Shown here piece after piece: positions 16,872-26,899 of a stretch of DNA of 64,000 nt. The stretch is from an uncultured Alphaproteobacteria bacterium (lineage in GTDB: Bacteria; Pseudomonadota; Alphaproteobacteria; Micavibrionales; Micavibrionaceae). A program made the position numbers and the translations under genes. The stretch spans positions 1 to 64,000 of the forward strand of contig CAMLJM010000008.1 of the NCBI GenBank assembly GCA_946480475.1, read 5' to 3'. Within the stretch, counting starts at the first letter, position 1. Each line of letters starts with the position of its first letter. The notes below the pieces were generated by a model, which saw only the letters and a list, made by a program, of their open reading frames with translations, was not told where the DNA came from and did no database searches.

Positions 16872-17946
16872 TCTTCTGGCGCCGTTTGCCGATGATCATA
16901 TTGTTTTTAATATTTTCCGTTATCTGACTTTCCGTTCCGGTGCGGCCACGCTGACGGCCTTTGCATTATGTTTGTGGATGGGCCCCCGTATGATCCTGTG
17001 GCTCAAATCCAAGCAGGGCAGTGCCAGCAATATCCGCGAATATCTGGAAGAAACCCATGCCAAAAAATCAGGAACGCCGACGATGGGCGGTCTGATGATT
17101 CTGATTTCCGTGACGATCAGCACATTACTGTGGGCTGACCTCTCTAATAAATTTGTCTGGATCGCATTATTGGTGATGGTCGGGTACGGCCTGATCGGGT
17201 TTGGTGACGATTACCTGAAGCTGACAAAGAAGAATTCCAAGGGCTTGCCCGGTAAACTGAAATTACTGGGCCAGATTGTCATTGGGGGTCTGGCAACGGT
17301 CTGGATCATGTCGGCACTGCCTGACACGATCAATACTCACGTGGCTATTCCTTTCTTCAAAGATTTCTTTATTAATCTGGGCTGGTTCTTCATTCCCTGG
17401 GCTCTGGTCGTGATGGTGGGTGCTTCCAACGCCGTAAACATTACGGATGGTCTTGATGGGCTCGCGATTGTGCCGATCGCGATTGTGGCCGGTTGCTTTG
17501 GTCTGATTGCTTATTTGTCAGGTAACTTTGAGTTTGCCAACTACCTACAGATTCCATTCGTCAAAGGTACAGGTGAGCTTGCCATACTATGTGGCGCACT
17601 CGTGGGCGGCGGTCTCGGATTCTTATGGTATAACGCACCGCCCGCGCGCGTTTTTATGGGTGATACAGGGTCTTTGGCCCTTGGTGGTGTTCTGGGTGCT
17701 ATCGCCGTGATTACGAAGCATGAGTTGGTCTTGGCGATTGTTGGTGGTTTGTTCGTATTGGAAACGGCATCAGTTATCATTCAGGTCATGTCTTTCAAAT
17801 TGACAGGGAAACGTGTTTTTGCGATGGCCCCTTTACATCATCATTTCGAAAAGAAGGGCTGGCCTGAAACTACCATTGTTATCCGCTTCTGGATCATTGC
17901 CATTATTCTGGCACTGGTTGGATTGGCTACACTGAAACTAAGATGA
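16861..17946 (+). CDS. mraY: phospho-MurNAc-pentapeptide transferase MraY
   Basis: Transfers phospho-MurNAc-pentapeptide to undecaprenyl phosphate, forming lipid I at the inner membrane. It has 361 residues and about ten transmembrane helices. Catalytic and nucleotide-binding motifs are [40 protein letters not shown] and the [11 protein letters not shown] loop. It is translated from a start inside the murF 3' end and overlaps murD by 4 bp. Confidence 0.98.
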   Translation: MLYNLLAPFADDHIVFNIFRYLTFRSGAATLTAFALCLWMGPRMILWLKSKQGSASNIREYLEETHAKKSGTPTMGGLMILISVTISTLLWADLSNKFVWIALLVMVGYGLIGFGDDYLKLTKKNSKGLPGKLKLLGQIVIGGLATVWIMSALPDTINTHVAIPFFKDFFINLGWFFIPWALVVMVGASNAVNITDGLDGLAIVPIAIVAGCFGLIAYLSGNFEFANYLQIPFVKGTGELAILCGALVGGGLGFLWYNAPPARVFMGDTGSLALGGVLGAIAVITKHELVLAIVGGLFVLETASVIIQVMSFKLTGKRVFAMAPLHHHFEKKGWPETTIVIRFWIIAIILALVGLATLKLR

Positions 17947-19319
17947 TCGATATTAAGCATTTCGCCAAGGGATTAAATGAAAAACCGGTTGCTGTATTTG
18001 GCATCGGCAAGTCCAATCTCGCAGTGATACATGCTTTGCATAAGGCGCATGTCACAGTCGTGGCTGGTGATGATATGCCGGAGAATATAGCCGAAGCTGT
18101 GAAAGCGGGTGCTAAAGATGGCCTGATGGAAAGTGATTTTTCTCAATATGCCTGCCTTATTCTGGCGCCTGGTGTGCCGCTATACTTTCCAACGCCGCAT
18201 GCCGTAGTAAAGAAAGCCCGTGCGGCGAGTATAGAAATTATCTGCGACGTGGAAATTCTCGCGCGCCTTAACCACCATCGCCAGACGATTGCGATTACCG
18301 GTACCAATGGCAAATCAACCACAACAGCGCTGATTGGCCACATATTAAAAAAATGTAATGTCGAGACTGAAGTGGGGGGCAATATCGGAAATGCTGTCCT
18401 TGATCTCGATATGCCACCTTCCGAGGGTGCTTTTGTCATCGAAATGTCTTCATACCAGATCGATTTATGTCCGACATTCGCACCCGATATCGCTGTCCAT
18501 CTGAACCTCACGCCGGATCATCTAGATCGCCATGGCGATATTGAAGGATATTTCCAGGCGAAAAAAGGCCTGTTCAAGGGAATAGGTTCGGCCATTATCG
18601 GGGTAGATGATGAGTTCAGCGCCCGTATGGCCCTTGAAGTGGCACAGGATGGTGTTCGCCAGGTTTATCCCGTATCGGTGTTACGTCCTGTTGTAGGCGG
18701 TGTCTATGTGCTGAATGGAGCGCTATATGATGCCATGTTCGGTGAGCCGGAAAAAATAGATGATCTGGATACTGCGACATTGCCGGGTCTGCACAATCAC
18801 CAGAATGCCGCAGTTGCTTATGCGGCTGTGCGCATGATGGGTGTGCCGTCACACAGGATTTTACACGCGATGCGCTCATTCCCGGGGTTGCCGCACCGTC
18901 AATACAGGGTGCGTGAAATCAACGGCATACCCTATATCAACGACAGCAAGGCAACCAACGCCGCAGCAGCTGAAAAGGCACTAGCCTGCTATAACAATAT
19001 TTTCTGGATTGTAGGTGGCAAACCGAAAGAAGGCGGGTTGGAAGGGCTGGATCCTTACATGGAACGCATAGCCCAGGCTTTCACAATTGGTGAGGCCATG
19101 GATGATTTCTCACAATGGCTGGAAGCGCGCGCCGTGAAGGTAACGCGTGCGGGTACGCTTGATGAAGCTGTGCAATCCGCACACAGGGATGCGCAAGCGC
19201 AAGGGCATGGCGTCGTCTTGCTATCGCCTGCATGCGCATCCTTTGATCAATTCAAAAGCTTTGAGCATCGTGGCGAGGAATTCGTCACACTGGTTCACAA
19301 GCTGAAGGAGGCATCATGA
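17943..19319 (+). CDS. murD: UDP-MurNAc-L-alanine:D-glutamate ligase MurD
   Basis: Adds D-glutamate to UDP-MurNAc-L-alanine. The N-terminal uracil-binding segment is [15 protein letters not shown], the P-loop [13 protein letters not shown] is near residue 120, and [13 protein letters not shown] and YINDSKATN are conserved Mur-ligase blocks. Length 458 is typical. It overlaps mraY and ftsW by 4 bp each. Confidence 0.97.
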   Translation: MIDIKHFAKGLNEKPVAVFGIGKSNLAVIHALHKAHVTVVAGDDMPENIAEAVKAGAKDGLMESDFSQYACLILAPGVPLYFPTPHAVVKKARAASIEIICDVEILARLNHHRQTIAITGTNGKSTTTALIGHILKKCNVETEVGGNIGNAVLDLDMPPSEGAFVIEMSSYQIDLCPTFAPDIAVHLNLTPDHLDRHGDIEGYFQAKKGLFKGIGSAIIGVDDEFSARMALEVAQDGVRQVYPVSVLRPVVGGVYVLNGALYDAMFGEPEKIDDLDTATLPGLHNHQNAAVAYAAVRMMGVPSHRILHAMRSFPGLPHRQYRVREINGIPYINDSKATNAAAAEKALACYNNIFWIVGGKPKEGGLEGLDPYMERIAQAFTIGEAMDDFSQWLEARAVKVTRAGTLDEAVQSAHRDAQAQGHGVVLLSPACASFDQFKSFEHRGEEFVTLVHKLKEAS

Positions 19320-20515
19320 TGAATCCTCATCTCTTTTCACGAACAGATCGCTCTGTTCTGGGGCGTTGGTGGTGGACGGTAGATCGCCCCATGTTGGCGG
19401 CGCTGTTTACGTTGATCGTTCTGGGTATTATGCTTGTGACGACGGCGAGTCCGCCGGTAGCGCAACGAATCGGCGTCAGCGAATTCCATTTCGTGATTCG
19501 CCATATTATTTTCCTGATACCGGCGATTGCCGTTCTGCTGGGGCTTTCCTTGCTATCGCCTAAATCAATATGGCGTCTGGCAACGATTATTCTGGGTTTT
19601 AGTATTCTGGGATTAATCCTTGTTCTTTTGACGGGTACGGAAGTGAAGGGGGCGCAACGCTGGATCAGTTTGTTCGGATTCTCGCTACAGCCCAGCGAAT
19701 TCATGAAGCCATCTTTTGCTGTTTTGTCCGCATGGTTCCTCAGCCGCTCTCGCGAACAACCAGGATTTCCGGGACAATGGATATCAACGGGGTTATTCGG
19801 CCTCATCATACTGCTGCTGGCATTGCAGCCTGATATCGGCCAGTCTGTTGTGACAGCGGCAATCTTTGGCGCGCAGATATGTCTCGCGGGGTTTCCGCTC
19901 TGGATTATCTTTGGATTGATTGCACTGGCGGGCGTATCATTGTTTGGCGCTTACTTCCTTTTCCCGCACTTCCAAAGCCGTATGGACAGGTTCCTTGACC
20001 CTACCAGTGGCGACAATTATCAGGTCAGCCGTTCTTTCGAGGCCTTCCGTCAGGGCGGCCTTGGTGGTGTAGGGCCAGGCCAGGGCGAGGTCAAGCTCAC
20101 CATCCCCGACGCGCATGCCGATTTCATATACTCAGTAGCAGCCGAGGAAATGGGTATGGTTTTTGCCCTCGTGATCCTGGGTATTTATGTGTTTATTATT
20201 ATGCGCGGCCTCAATCGATTGATGGAAAATGACAACCTGTTTGCTATTCTGGCTACCGGGGGCATTCTGACAATGTTCGGCCTGCAGTCGGTCATTCACA
20301 TGGGTTCAAGTGTTGGCATTTTGCCAGCCAAAGGTATGACGCTGCCATTTATAAGCTATGGTGGTTCATCTTTATGGGCGATTGCGTTGGCAATGGGAAT
20401 GGTGTTGGCACTGACACGCCGCCAGCCGCGTACATCGATTGCCAAGGGCGGCAGTATTGCCCGTGGATTTTTTGCGAGAGGACCCCACATAATTGAAAGG
20501 GGAGTTGAAGGATGA
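19316..20515 (+). CDS. ftsW: peptidoglycan glycosyltransferase FtsW
   Basis: The SEDS-family polymerase that builds septal glycan strands with FtsI. It has 399 residues and about ten membrane helices. Conserved SEDS segments include VKGAQRWISLFGFSLQPSEF near residues 108-127, the large periplasmic loop with QVSRSFEAFRQGG, and the C-terminal GMTLPFISYGGSS. ATGATG at the start offers two initiation codons. It overlaps murD and murG by 4 bp each. Confidence 0.97.
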   Translation: MMNPHLFSRTDRSVLGRWWWTVDRPMLAALFTLIVLGIMLVTTASPPVAQRIGVSEFHFVIRHIIFLIPAIAVLLGLSLLSPKSIWRLATIILGFSILGLILVLLTGTEVKGAQRWISLFGFSLQPSEFMKPSFAVLSAWFLSRSREQPGFPGQWISTGLFGLIILLLALQPDIGQSVVTAAIFGAQICLAGFPLWIIFGLIALAGVSLFGAYFLFPHFQSRMDRFLDPTSGDNYQVSRSFEAFRQGGLGGVGPGQGEVKLTIPDAHADFIYSVAAEEMGMVFALVILGIYVFIIMRGLNRLMENDNLFAILATGGILTMFGLQSVIHMGSSVGILPAKGMTLPFISYGGSSLWAIALAMGMVLALTRRQPRTSIAKGGSIARGFFARGPHIIERGVEG

Positions 20516-21651
20516 CGATAGAAATTCGCGATAAACTGATTCTGATCAGTGCGGGTGGCACAGGCGGCCATATGCTGCCTGCGGCGTCTCTGGCGCGTGA
20601 TCTTGTTTCTCGCGGGTTCCGTGTTGAAGTGGCAACAGACTGGCGTGGCTTCACATTTGAGAAATTCTTTGGCGGTCTGCCCATGCATGTGCTGAAGGCA
20701 GGAACCATCCAAAAAGGATTTATCCGCAAATTTACCGGTCCTGCTTCGCTTGTAGTGGGCATAGGACAGGCATATCGCCTGATTGATAAGTTAAAACCCA
20801 TCGTAGTGATTGGTTTTGGCGGTTATCCTTCTTTCCCCTCCGTTTATGCGGCACAGAATAAGAAGGTTCCCACCATCATTCATGAACAGAATGCTGTATT
20901 AGGGCGCGCCAATGTGGTGCTGTCTAAACGCGCAGACCGTATTGCCTTGTCACTCCCCCATGTTGAAGGTGTCTCTGATTTTGACTCGCCCAAGATTGTC
21001 GTAACCGGCAACCCCGTGCGTGAAGAAATCGGCAGGCTATATGCTCTGCCATATCCACTGTTACAGGCCGATGGGCCACTCAAAATTTTTGTCATGGGTG
21101 GCTCGCTGGGGGCTAAGGTATTTTCAGTCGTTGTTCCGGCGGCCTTGGCGCGTCTGCCAGCGGCACAACGCAACCGCATCGAAATCATCCAGCAATGCCG
21201 TACCGAAGATATAGAGGCGGCAAGGGATATATACGTGCGTGCCGGTATCAAGGCCCGTCTGGAAACATTCTTCCATGATGTGCCGGATATTCTGGCATCG
21301 TCACACCTTGTTATTTCCCGTTCTGGTGCCAGCACGGTGGCCGAAGTGACGACAGCGGGTCGTCCTGCGATTTTTGTGCCTTACCCGCACCATGCCGATA
21401 TGCAGCAGAAAGCCAATGCCGAAACAGTCGCTGATCAGGGCGGGGCATGGGTAATGACAGAGCAGGGCTTTACCGAAGATGCTCTGCTCACACGTATCGA
21501 AACATTCCTGCAGAACCCGGAAACCTTATTCCGTGCGGCAGAGGCCGCCCGTTCCTGTGGTCGTCCCGATGCCGCCCGTCGCTTGGGCAATCTGGTGGTA
21601 GCGCTGGCTTCCGGCTGGGATCAGATCAAATCGTATGATCTGGAAGATTGA
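20512..21651 (+). CDS. murG: lipid II synthase MurG
   Basis: A peripheral inner-membrane GT-B glycosyltransferase that adds GlcNAc to lipid I to make lipid II. The N-terminal glycine-rich loop SAGGTGGHMLPA and the second-domain loop VMGGSLGAKVF are present, followed by the UDP-GlcNAc-binding region around SRSGASTVAEVTTAGRPAI. It has 379 residues. Its last 26 bases overlap the 3' end of the minus-strand lipase-like gene, so the two are convergent. Confidence 0.97.
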   Translation: MTIEIRDKLILISAGGTGGHMLPAASLARDLVSRGFRVEVATDWRGFTFEKFFGGLPMHVLKAGTIQKGFIRKFTGPASLVVGIGQAYRLIDKLKPIVVIGFGGYPSFPSVYAAQNKKVPTIIHEQNAVLGRANVVLSKRADRIALSLPHVEGVSDFDSPKIVVTGNPVREEIGRLYALPYPLLQADGPLKIFVMGGSLGAKVFSVVVPAALARLPAAQRNRIEIIQQCRTEDIEAARDIYVRAGIKARLETFFHDVPDILASSHLVISRSGASTVAEVTTAGRPAIFVPYPHHADMQQKANAETVADQGGAWVMTEQGFTEDALLTRIETFLQNPETLFRAAEAARSCGRPDAARRLGNLVVALASGWDQIKSYDLED

Positions 21652-22429
21652 ACATTCCCACATCCATCGACCAGGCCTTACGGAAGGACTGGGCAATCTT
21701 GCGTGCCTTGATGCTGTATATATTGGCCAGGTGTGCAAGCCCTGATAAATCGGGCAGCCAGCCCTCATCAAGGTCTATGATCTCACCACGGCTGGGTCCG
21801 GCACCAAACAGGCGCGGAATCAAATCAAAGCCCATGCGCAGCACAGTAACATTTTTATGAAGCTCTTCCTTGGCCTTGTCCAGAATGCCTTTGGCGCTGG
21901 TATTAAAAATTTTAGTTAGTCCTTTATCGGCAATCCCCAGGTCTGAGGCAACAGTACCCTGTACCCCGTATTTGGCGGCGATGTAATTGACATGCAATGT
22001 ACCTAAAGAAAATCCCACAGTCTGTATGCTTTTCACATCAGGGTGATAAAGCGTTTTCAGATAAAGCTGTTCGGCAAAAGTTGTTTGCTGGTTAATGCCA
22101 CCCTGGAACCATGATTGTGCCGCCGTAAAGGCATCCCGCAGGAAGGCCAGTCGTCCGTTACCTTCATTCTTGAAGGGAACATCCATGCCCTTATAAAGGA
22201 TAACCGCGTGACCACTGGCGCGGTCGATCATGACATCACCCCGGAATCCGCTCTGGTGATCATCAAGCGTCATAAGATGCTCGAACCGCCAGTGTTTTTC
22301 CGCACTGCCAGGATGTGTGCCAATATCGATCACTTTCTCAGCCTTCGAGAAGTAACGGTAATAAAGTTCCGGTGCGTTCAGGGGGTTAAGAGCCCTGAAC
22401 ACCGGCGTTAAGCGCAATGTTGTTTCCAT
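21626..22429 (-). CDS. putative class-3-lipase-like alpha/beta hydrolase
   Basis: A 267-residue protein inserted antisense between murG and murC. I read a lipase-3-like fold: ILYKGMD near residue 78 resembles the family's FRGTD strand, GFSLG (139-143) gives a nucleophile Ser141, FDLIPRL (201-207) matches the N-D-x-V-P block with Asp202, and LAHLANIY (231-238) offers His233. There is no signal peptide or membrane helix. The ribosome binding site is weak. It has no known role in wall synthesis; substrate and location are unknown, and the catalytic triad is inferred from motif order alone. Confidence 0.7.
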   Translation of the reverse strand: METTLRLTPVFRALNPLNAPELYYRYFSKAEKVIDIGTHPGSAEKHWRFEHLMTLDDHQSGFRGDVMIDRASGHAVILYKGMDVPFKNEGNGRLAFLRDAFTAAQSWFQGGINQQTTFAEQLYLKTLYHPDVKSIQTVGFSLGTLHVNYIAAKYGVQGTVASDLGIADKGLTKIFNTSAKGILDKAKEELHKNVTVLRMGFDLIPRLFGAGPSRGEIIDLDEGWLPDLSGLAHLANIYSIKARKIAQSFRKAWSMDVGMFNLPDHTI

Positions 22430-22580
22430 GCAACCATTGATATCAGCGGATATTTAAAGAATGATAAACAACGGTAAAATACCTCTAAGTCCTAGGAACT
22501 AAAGGCTAAATTTTCTGTCGCATCTCTTTTCAATCCCGGCTAGATTAGCCCCTCAAAGCATAAAAACCGGAGTGATTCTC

Positions 22581-24047
22581 TTGAGCATGAAACCAGCCCC
22601 CGTGGATGTGGGCACTATTCATTTTGTTGGCATTGGTGGTATCGGCATGAGCGGTATTGCCGAAGTTCTGCATAACCTGGGTTATAAGGTGCAGGGCTCG
22701 GATATTGCTGACAATTATAATGTGAAACGTTTGCGTGAAGCGGGTATCCGCATAGAAATCGGTCATAAGGCCGAAAACATTGTCGACGCCGAAGGTGGCT
22801 TCGTAAACGTTGTGGTGGTTTCGTCAGCGGTGAAGAAAGATAATCCGGAATGGATTTGCGCGCGCGAACACAAGCTGCCCATCGTGCGCCGTGCTGAAAT
22901 GCTGGCGGAACTGATGCGGCTTAAATCTTCAGTCGCAATTGCAGGTACACACGGCAAAACCACAACAACAACCATGATCGGGATGATGCTGGAAGAAGGC
23001 GGCTTTGACCCCACCATCATCAACGGCGGTATCGTCAATAAGTATGGCACTAATACACGTCTGGGCCAGAGCGACTGGATGGTCGTTGAGGCTGATGAAA
23101 GCGATGGAACTTTCACGCATCTGCCAGCTACTATTGGTATCGTAACCAATATTGATCCTGAGCATATGGATTATTATGGCGCCTTTGAAAATGTGCGCCA
23201 GGCTTATTACCGCTTCATTGAAAACCTGCCATTCTATGGTTATGCGGTTTTATGCATTGATCATCCTGAAGTGCAGGCCCTGATCCCTGAAGTCACAGAT
23301 AAGCGTATTGTTACATATGGTTTCAATCCGCAGGCTGATGTGCATGCATTCAATGTGCGCAGCGATTCCCACGGCAGCACCTATGATGTGAAATTTTCAG
23401 ATGGTCTGACCGATGATGGCAGAGAACTGATCGTACGCGACATTCATCTGCCTATGCTGGGCGTCCACAATGTGCTGAACTCTCTCGCGGCCCTTTCGGT
23501 GGCGCGCAAGATGGATATACCTGTGGCAACCATGAAAAAGGCATTGGCCGGGTTCTCCGGTGTCAAACGCCGCTTCACCAAAACTGGTGACAGCAATGGC
23601 CTGACCGTCATTGATGACTATGGTCACCACCCGGTTGAAATTATGGCCGTGTTAAAAGCGGCACGCCTCGCTGTGGCAGAATCCGGTGGGCGCGTTCTGG
23701 CTGTGGTGCAGCCACACCGCTATTCGCGTCTTTCCAGCCTGTTTGATGAGTTCTGCACCTGCTTCTACGATGCCGATACTGTGATTGTTGCCGATGTATA
23801 CGCCGCAGGTGAGCAGCCGATTGAAGGCATTGATCGTGATCATCTGGCGCAAGGGATTAAGGCTCATGGCCATAAGAACGTACTGACATTGGATAACCCG
23901 TCGGAGCTGGCAAATATGATAGCTGAAATCGGCGAAGAAAATGATTTCGTATTGTGTCTGGGGGCCGGGGATATCACCAAGTGGGCTTATGCACTGCCTG
24001 CCGAGTTAGATGTTGCTTTCGCTGACATGAAGAAACAACGCGCATGA
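22581..24047 (+). CDS. murC: UDP-MurNAc:L-alanine ligase MurC
   Basis: Attaches the first amino acid, L-alanine, to UDP-MurNAc. The N-terminal [17 protein letters not shown] binds the uridine nucleotide, and GTHGKTTTT is the P-loop. [10 protein letters not shown] and QPHRYSR are later family blocks. Several starts are possible: GTG 22572, TTG 22581 (GGAG 8 nt upstream, preferred) and ATG 22587. After the antisense insertion, murC needs its own promoter, which should lie in 22430-22570. It overlaps murB by 4 bp. Confidence 0.96.
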   Translation: MSMKPAPVDVGTIHFVGIGGIGMSGIAEVLHNLGYKVQGSDIADNYNVKRLREAGIRIEIGHKAENIVDAEGGFVNVVVVSSAVKKDNPEWICAREHKLPIVRRAEMLAELMRLKSSVAIAGTHGKTTTTTMIGMMLEEGGFDPTIINGGIVNKYGTNTRLGQSDWMVVEADESDGTFTHLPATIGIVTNIDPEHMDYYGAFENVRQAYYRFIENLPFYGYAVLCIDHPEVQALIPEVTDKRIVTYGFNPQADVHAFNVRSDSHGSTYDVKFSDGLTDDGRELIVRDIHLPMLGVHNVLNSLAALSVARKMDIPVATMKKALAGFSGVKRRFTKTGDSNGLTVIDDYGHHPVEIMAVLKAARLAVAESGGRVLAVVQPHRYSRLSSLFDEFCTCFYDADTVIVADVYAAGEQPIEGIDRDHLAQGIKAHGHKNVLTLDNPSELANMIAEIGEENDFVLCLGAGDITKWAYALPAELDVAFADMKKQRA

Positions 24048-24997
24048 GTACTTTATTGAAAGAACAGGAATGGGGCTTGCCACCTATTCGTGGTCGTTAC
24101 ACTGAAAATGCCCCTTTGGGCGAAGTAGGCTGGTTTCGCTGTGGTGGCGCAGCCGAAGTATTATTTAAACCGGCTGACCAGCAGGATCTTTCCGATTTCC
24201 TGACTCAATGTCCTAAACATATTCCTATTACAGCACTGGGCGTCCTTTCCAACACGATTGTGCGTGATGGGGGTGTGCGTGGCGTGGTTATTCGGCTGGG
24301 CAAAGAATTTGCGAACATCGAGACGCTGCCTGATGGTCATGTTCGTGCGGGTGCTGTGGCACTCGATGGTAATGTTGCACAGGCGGCCGCGCGGGCTTCG
24401 ATAGCGGGTCTTGAATTCTTTAGCGGTATCCCCGGTACCATCGGCGGTGCGCTGCGCATGAATGCCGGTTGTTATGGCACCGAAACAAAGGATGTGTTGG
24501 TGGAAGCGACCGCGATCGACCGCGAAGGTATCATTCATAAGTTGACGCCGCAGCAAATGGGTATGAGTTATCGCCATACCGACACCCCCGAAGATTACGT
24601 TTTCACAGAGGCGCTGTTTAAAGGTAAACCGGGCGACGAAGAAGAGATCAAAGCCTTTATGCTTTCGATCAAGGAAAAGCGGGGGGCTTCCCAGCCCATT
24701 CGTGAAAAAACGGGCGGTTCAACCTTTGCCAATCCGTCAGCAGAAGACATCGCCCGGGCAGGCTTGCCTGAAGGCACTAAAGTTTGGCAGTTGATTGATC
24801 GTGCCGGTTGCCGGGGATTAACCATCGGCGGTGCGATGATGTCGGAACTTCATGCCAACTTTATGATTAATACAGGTACGGCCACTTCAACAGAGCTGGA
24901 AGCTTTGGGGGAGGAAGTGCGTGCCCGGGTTCTGGCTGATAGCGGGATTACGCTACGCTGGGAAATCAAGCGCATCGGCGAGCCTGTTACTCAATAA
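24044..24997 (+). CDS. murB: UDP-N-acetylenolpyruvoylglucosamine reductase MurB
   Basis: A flavoenzyme that reduces UDP-GlcNAc-enolpyruvate to UDP-MurNAc using NADPH. FAD-binding and active-site blocks include [19 protein letters not shown], the catalytic Ser in TGGSTFANP, and HANFMINTG near the C-terminus. The 317-residue length and the GSTFANP sequence point to the shorter type II MurB. It overlaps the murC stop by 4 bp. A 121-bp gap follows before ddl. Confidence 0.97.
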   Translation: MSTLLKEQEWGLPPIRGRYTENAPLGEVGWFRCGGAAEVLFKPADQQDLSDFLTQCPKHIPITALGVLSNTIVRDGGVRGVVIRLGKEFANIETLPDGHVRAGAVALDGNVAQAAARASIAGLEFFSGIPGTIGGALRMNAGCYGTETKDVLVEATAIDREGIIHKLTPQQMGMSYRHTDTPEDYVFTEALFKGKPGDEEEIKAFMLSIKEKRGASQPIREKTGGSTFANPSAEDIARAGLPEGTKVWQLIDRAGCRGLTIGGAMMSELHANFMINTGTATSTELEALGEEVRARVLADSGITLRWEIKRIGEPVTQ

Positions 24998-25118
24998 GTC
25001 GCAATAAAAAACCACAGAAAAGCCTTGGTTCGGGCTGGAATCCAACACCCTGTTTATGTCATGATGGGGGTGTAGGCGCATTTCCTGCCTGTTCTCAAAA
25101 TCCTGGGGGGTTTCAATA

Positions 25119-26099
25119 ATGACAAAAAAAGTTGCATTGCTTGTGGGCGGCTGGTCAGCTGAACGTCAGGTGTCCCTGGAGAAAGGTAAGTCTATTGAAA
25201 AGGCTCTCCGGGAGAAAGGATATGACGTCAAGGTGATCGATGTCAGCAAGGATATCGGGCGCCTGATCGAGCAATTAACCCCGAAGCCGGATGTGGTTTA
25301 TAATAACCTGCATGGCAAAGGTGGTGAGGACGGCACCGTTCAAGCTGTTCTGGATATGCTGGAAATTCCTTATACCCATTCAGGCGTATTGGCTTCCGCG
25401 ATGGGTATGAATAAACCTGTCGCAAAACGTATGGCGGCATCCGTAGGCGTGCGCGTACCGCAGGGGCTTGTGGCCTTGAAAGATGATGTCGTGAAACAGC
25501 ATGTGATGGAGCCTCCTTACGTGGTAAAGCCACCTTGCGAAGGCTCTAGTGTAGGCGTGCGTATCATTCTGGAACGTGATAATCAACCACCGCTGGATCT
25601 TGAGAACTGGGCTTTTGGTGAAGAGGTGCTGGTGGAAGAGTATATCCCTGGCCGCGAACTCACCGTCGCCGTGCTGGATGGCAAGGCACAGGCTGTAACA
25701 GAAATCGTTTCACAAACGCGCTTCTTCGATTATGAAGCGAAATATCATGACACGCGCACAGAATATGTGCTGCCCGCTAAAATCCCTCAGGATGTATACA
25801 ATACGGCCCTCGATTATGCAGAACGCGTATTTGCTGTACTGGGCTGTGCCGGTATCGCCCGCTGCGACTTCCGTTATGACGATAGTCGTGCGGGGACTGA
25901 AGGTCTTTATTTCCTTGAAATCAATACCCAACCGGGGTTCACGGCTGAATCAATCGGGCCGTCCCAGGTTATTTACAACGGAACGTCTTACAACGATCTT
26001 TGTGCCCACCTCGTAGAAACCGCAAAATGCCAAGGTCAGGAACAACAAAATCCCAGATCATCGGCAGACGCGCTCGATCAGCAAAAAAAGCGCGCCTGA
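25119..26099 (+). CDS. ddl: D-alanine:D-alanine ligase
   Basis: An ATP-grasp enzyme that joins two D-alanines for the MurF reaction. Diagnostic segments are LLVGGWSAERQVSL at the N-terminus, LHGKGGEDGTVQAVLD, YVVKPPCEGSSVGV and LEINTQPGFTAES, the last providing metal ligands. Length 326 is typical. GGGGGG about 12 nt before the ATG can serve as ribosome binding site. The last 73 or more bases overlap the ftsQ reading frame in another frame, an unusually long overlap for this cluster. Confidence 0.97.
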   Translation: MTKKVALLVGGWSAERQVSLEKGKSIEKALREKGYDVKVIDVSKDIGRLIEQLTPKPDVVYNNLHGKGGEDGTVQAVLDMLEIPYTHSGVLASAMGMNKPVAKRMAASVGVRVPQGLVALKDDVVKQHVMEPPYVVKPPCEGSSVGVRIILERDNQPPLDLENWAFGEEVLVEEYIPGRELTVAVLDGKAQAVTEIVSQTRFFDYEAKYHDTRTEYVLPAKIPQDVYNTALDYAERVFAVLGCAGIARCDFRYDDSRAGTEGLYFLEINTQPGFTAESIGPSQVIYNGTSYNDLCAHLVETAKCQGQEQQNPRSSADALDQQKKRA

Positions 26100-26893
26100 C
26101 CGGTTTTATCCGACGCTTCGGCTTCGGCCTTGTCGCTCTGACTGTTGTGGTCGGTGCGGGTGCATGGCTATCGTCCAGCGGGGTGCTCGATCGCACGCAC
26201 CAGCGTATGCAGAATAAGGCTTACAACCTGCTGGCCGATGCCGGTTTTCGCGTGAATAACATATTGGTTGAGGGGCGTACTGAAACAGATCCCGACGTCC
26301 TGCGCGCTATCATTAACCTTAACCGTGGTGACCCTATTTTTGCGTTTGATCCTTCCGAAACCCGGGAGATGATCGAGCGTCTGTCATGGGTACGGGAGGC
26401 TCATGTAGAGCGTCGCCTGCCTGATACGATTTACGTGGGCATTATTGAACGTAAACCCATCGCTTTATGGCAGCATAAAAACAAACTGCGTGTGATAGAT
26501 GCTGAAGGCGTCACCCTGACAGACAAATTATCGGCCAGCCAAAGGGCTTTGCCGATTGTTGTGGGCGAATATGCCAATGAACAAGCTTATCAGTTGTTGG
26601 TGATGCTTGAGGCTGAGCCGGAAATCAAAAACCTGGTTGAGGCTGCGACATGGGTGGGTGATCGCCGCTGGGATCTGACGCTCAAAAACGAAATCAATGT
26701 GCGCCTGCCGGAAACGGAAATAGGTCTTGCCTTGAGCCGTCTGGCCAAAGCGCAGGCCCAGGATAAAATTCTTGATAAAGATCTGAGTGTCATAGATCTG
26801 CGTGAGAATGATCGGATTACTGTGCGCACACGCCCAGGTGCCGTGCAGGAATATCAGGCCAGCTTTGATTCCAAAGCGGGCGATAATATCTGA
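26027..26893 (+). CDS. ftsQ: cell division protein FtsQ
   Basis: A bitopic divisome protein that recruits FtsL/FtsB. From ATG 26027 it has 288 residues: a basic cytoplasmic tail, one membrane helix (FGLVALTVVVGAGAWL, about 28-45), then the POTRA domain (VNNILVEGRTETDPDVLRAI) and the FtsQ beta domain. The frame is open to TTG 26000. There is no in-frame ATG, GTG or TTG between 26027 and the membrane helix, so at least 73 bases overlap ddl. The stop is 6 bp before the metallopeptidase gene. Confidence 0.92.
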   Translation: MPRSGTTKSQIIGRRARSAKKARLTGFIRRFGFGLVALTVVVGAGAWLSSSGVLDRTHQRMQNKAYNLLADAGFRVNNILVEGRTETDPDVLRAIINLNRGDPIFAFDPSETREMIERLSWVREAHVERRLPDTIYVGIIERKPIALWQHKNKLRVIDAEGVTLTDKLSASQRALPIVVGEYANEQAYQLLVMLEAEPEIKNLVEAATWVGDRRWDLTLKNEINVRLPETEIGLALSRLAKAQAQDKILDKDLSVIDLRENDRITVRTRPGAVQEYQASFDSKAGDNI

Positions 26894-26899
26894 CCGGCC

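Noticed and set aside
21626..22571. Mobile element as the cause of the murG-murC insertion
   Set aside because: No terminal inverted repeats, target duplication or transposase remnants are visible at either edge.
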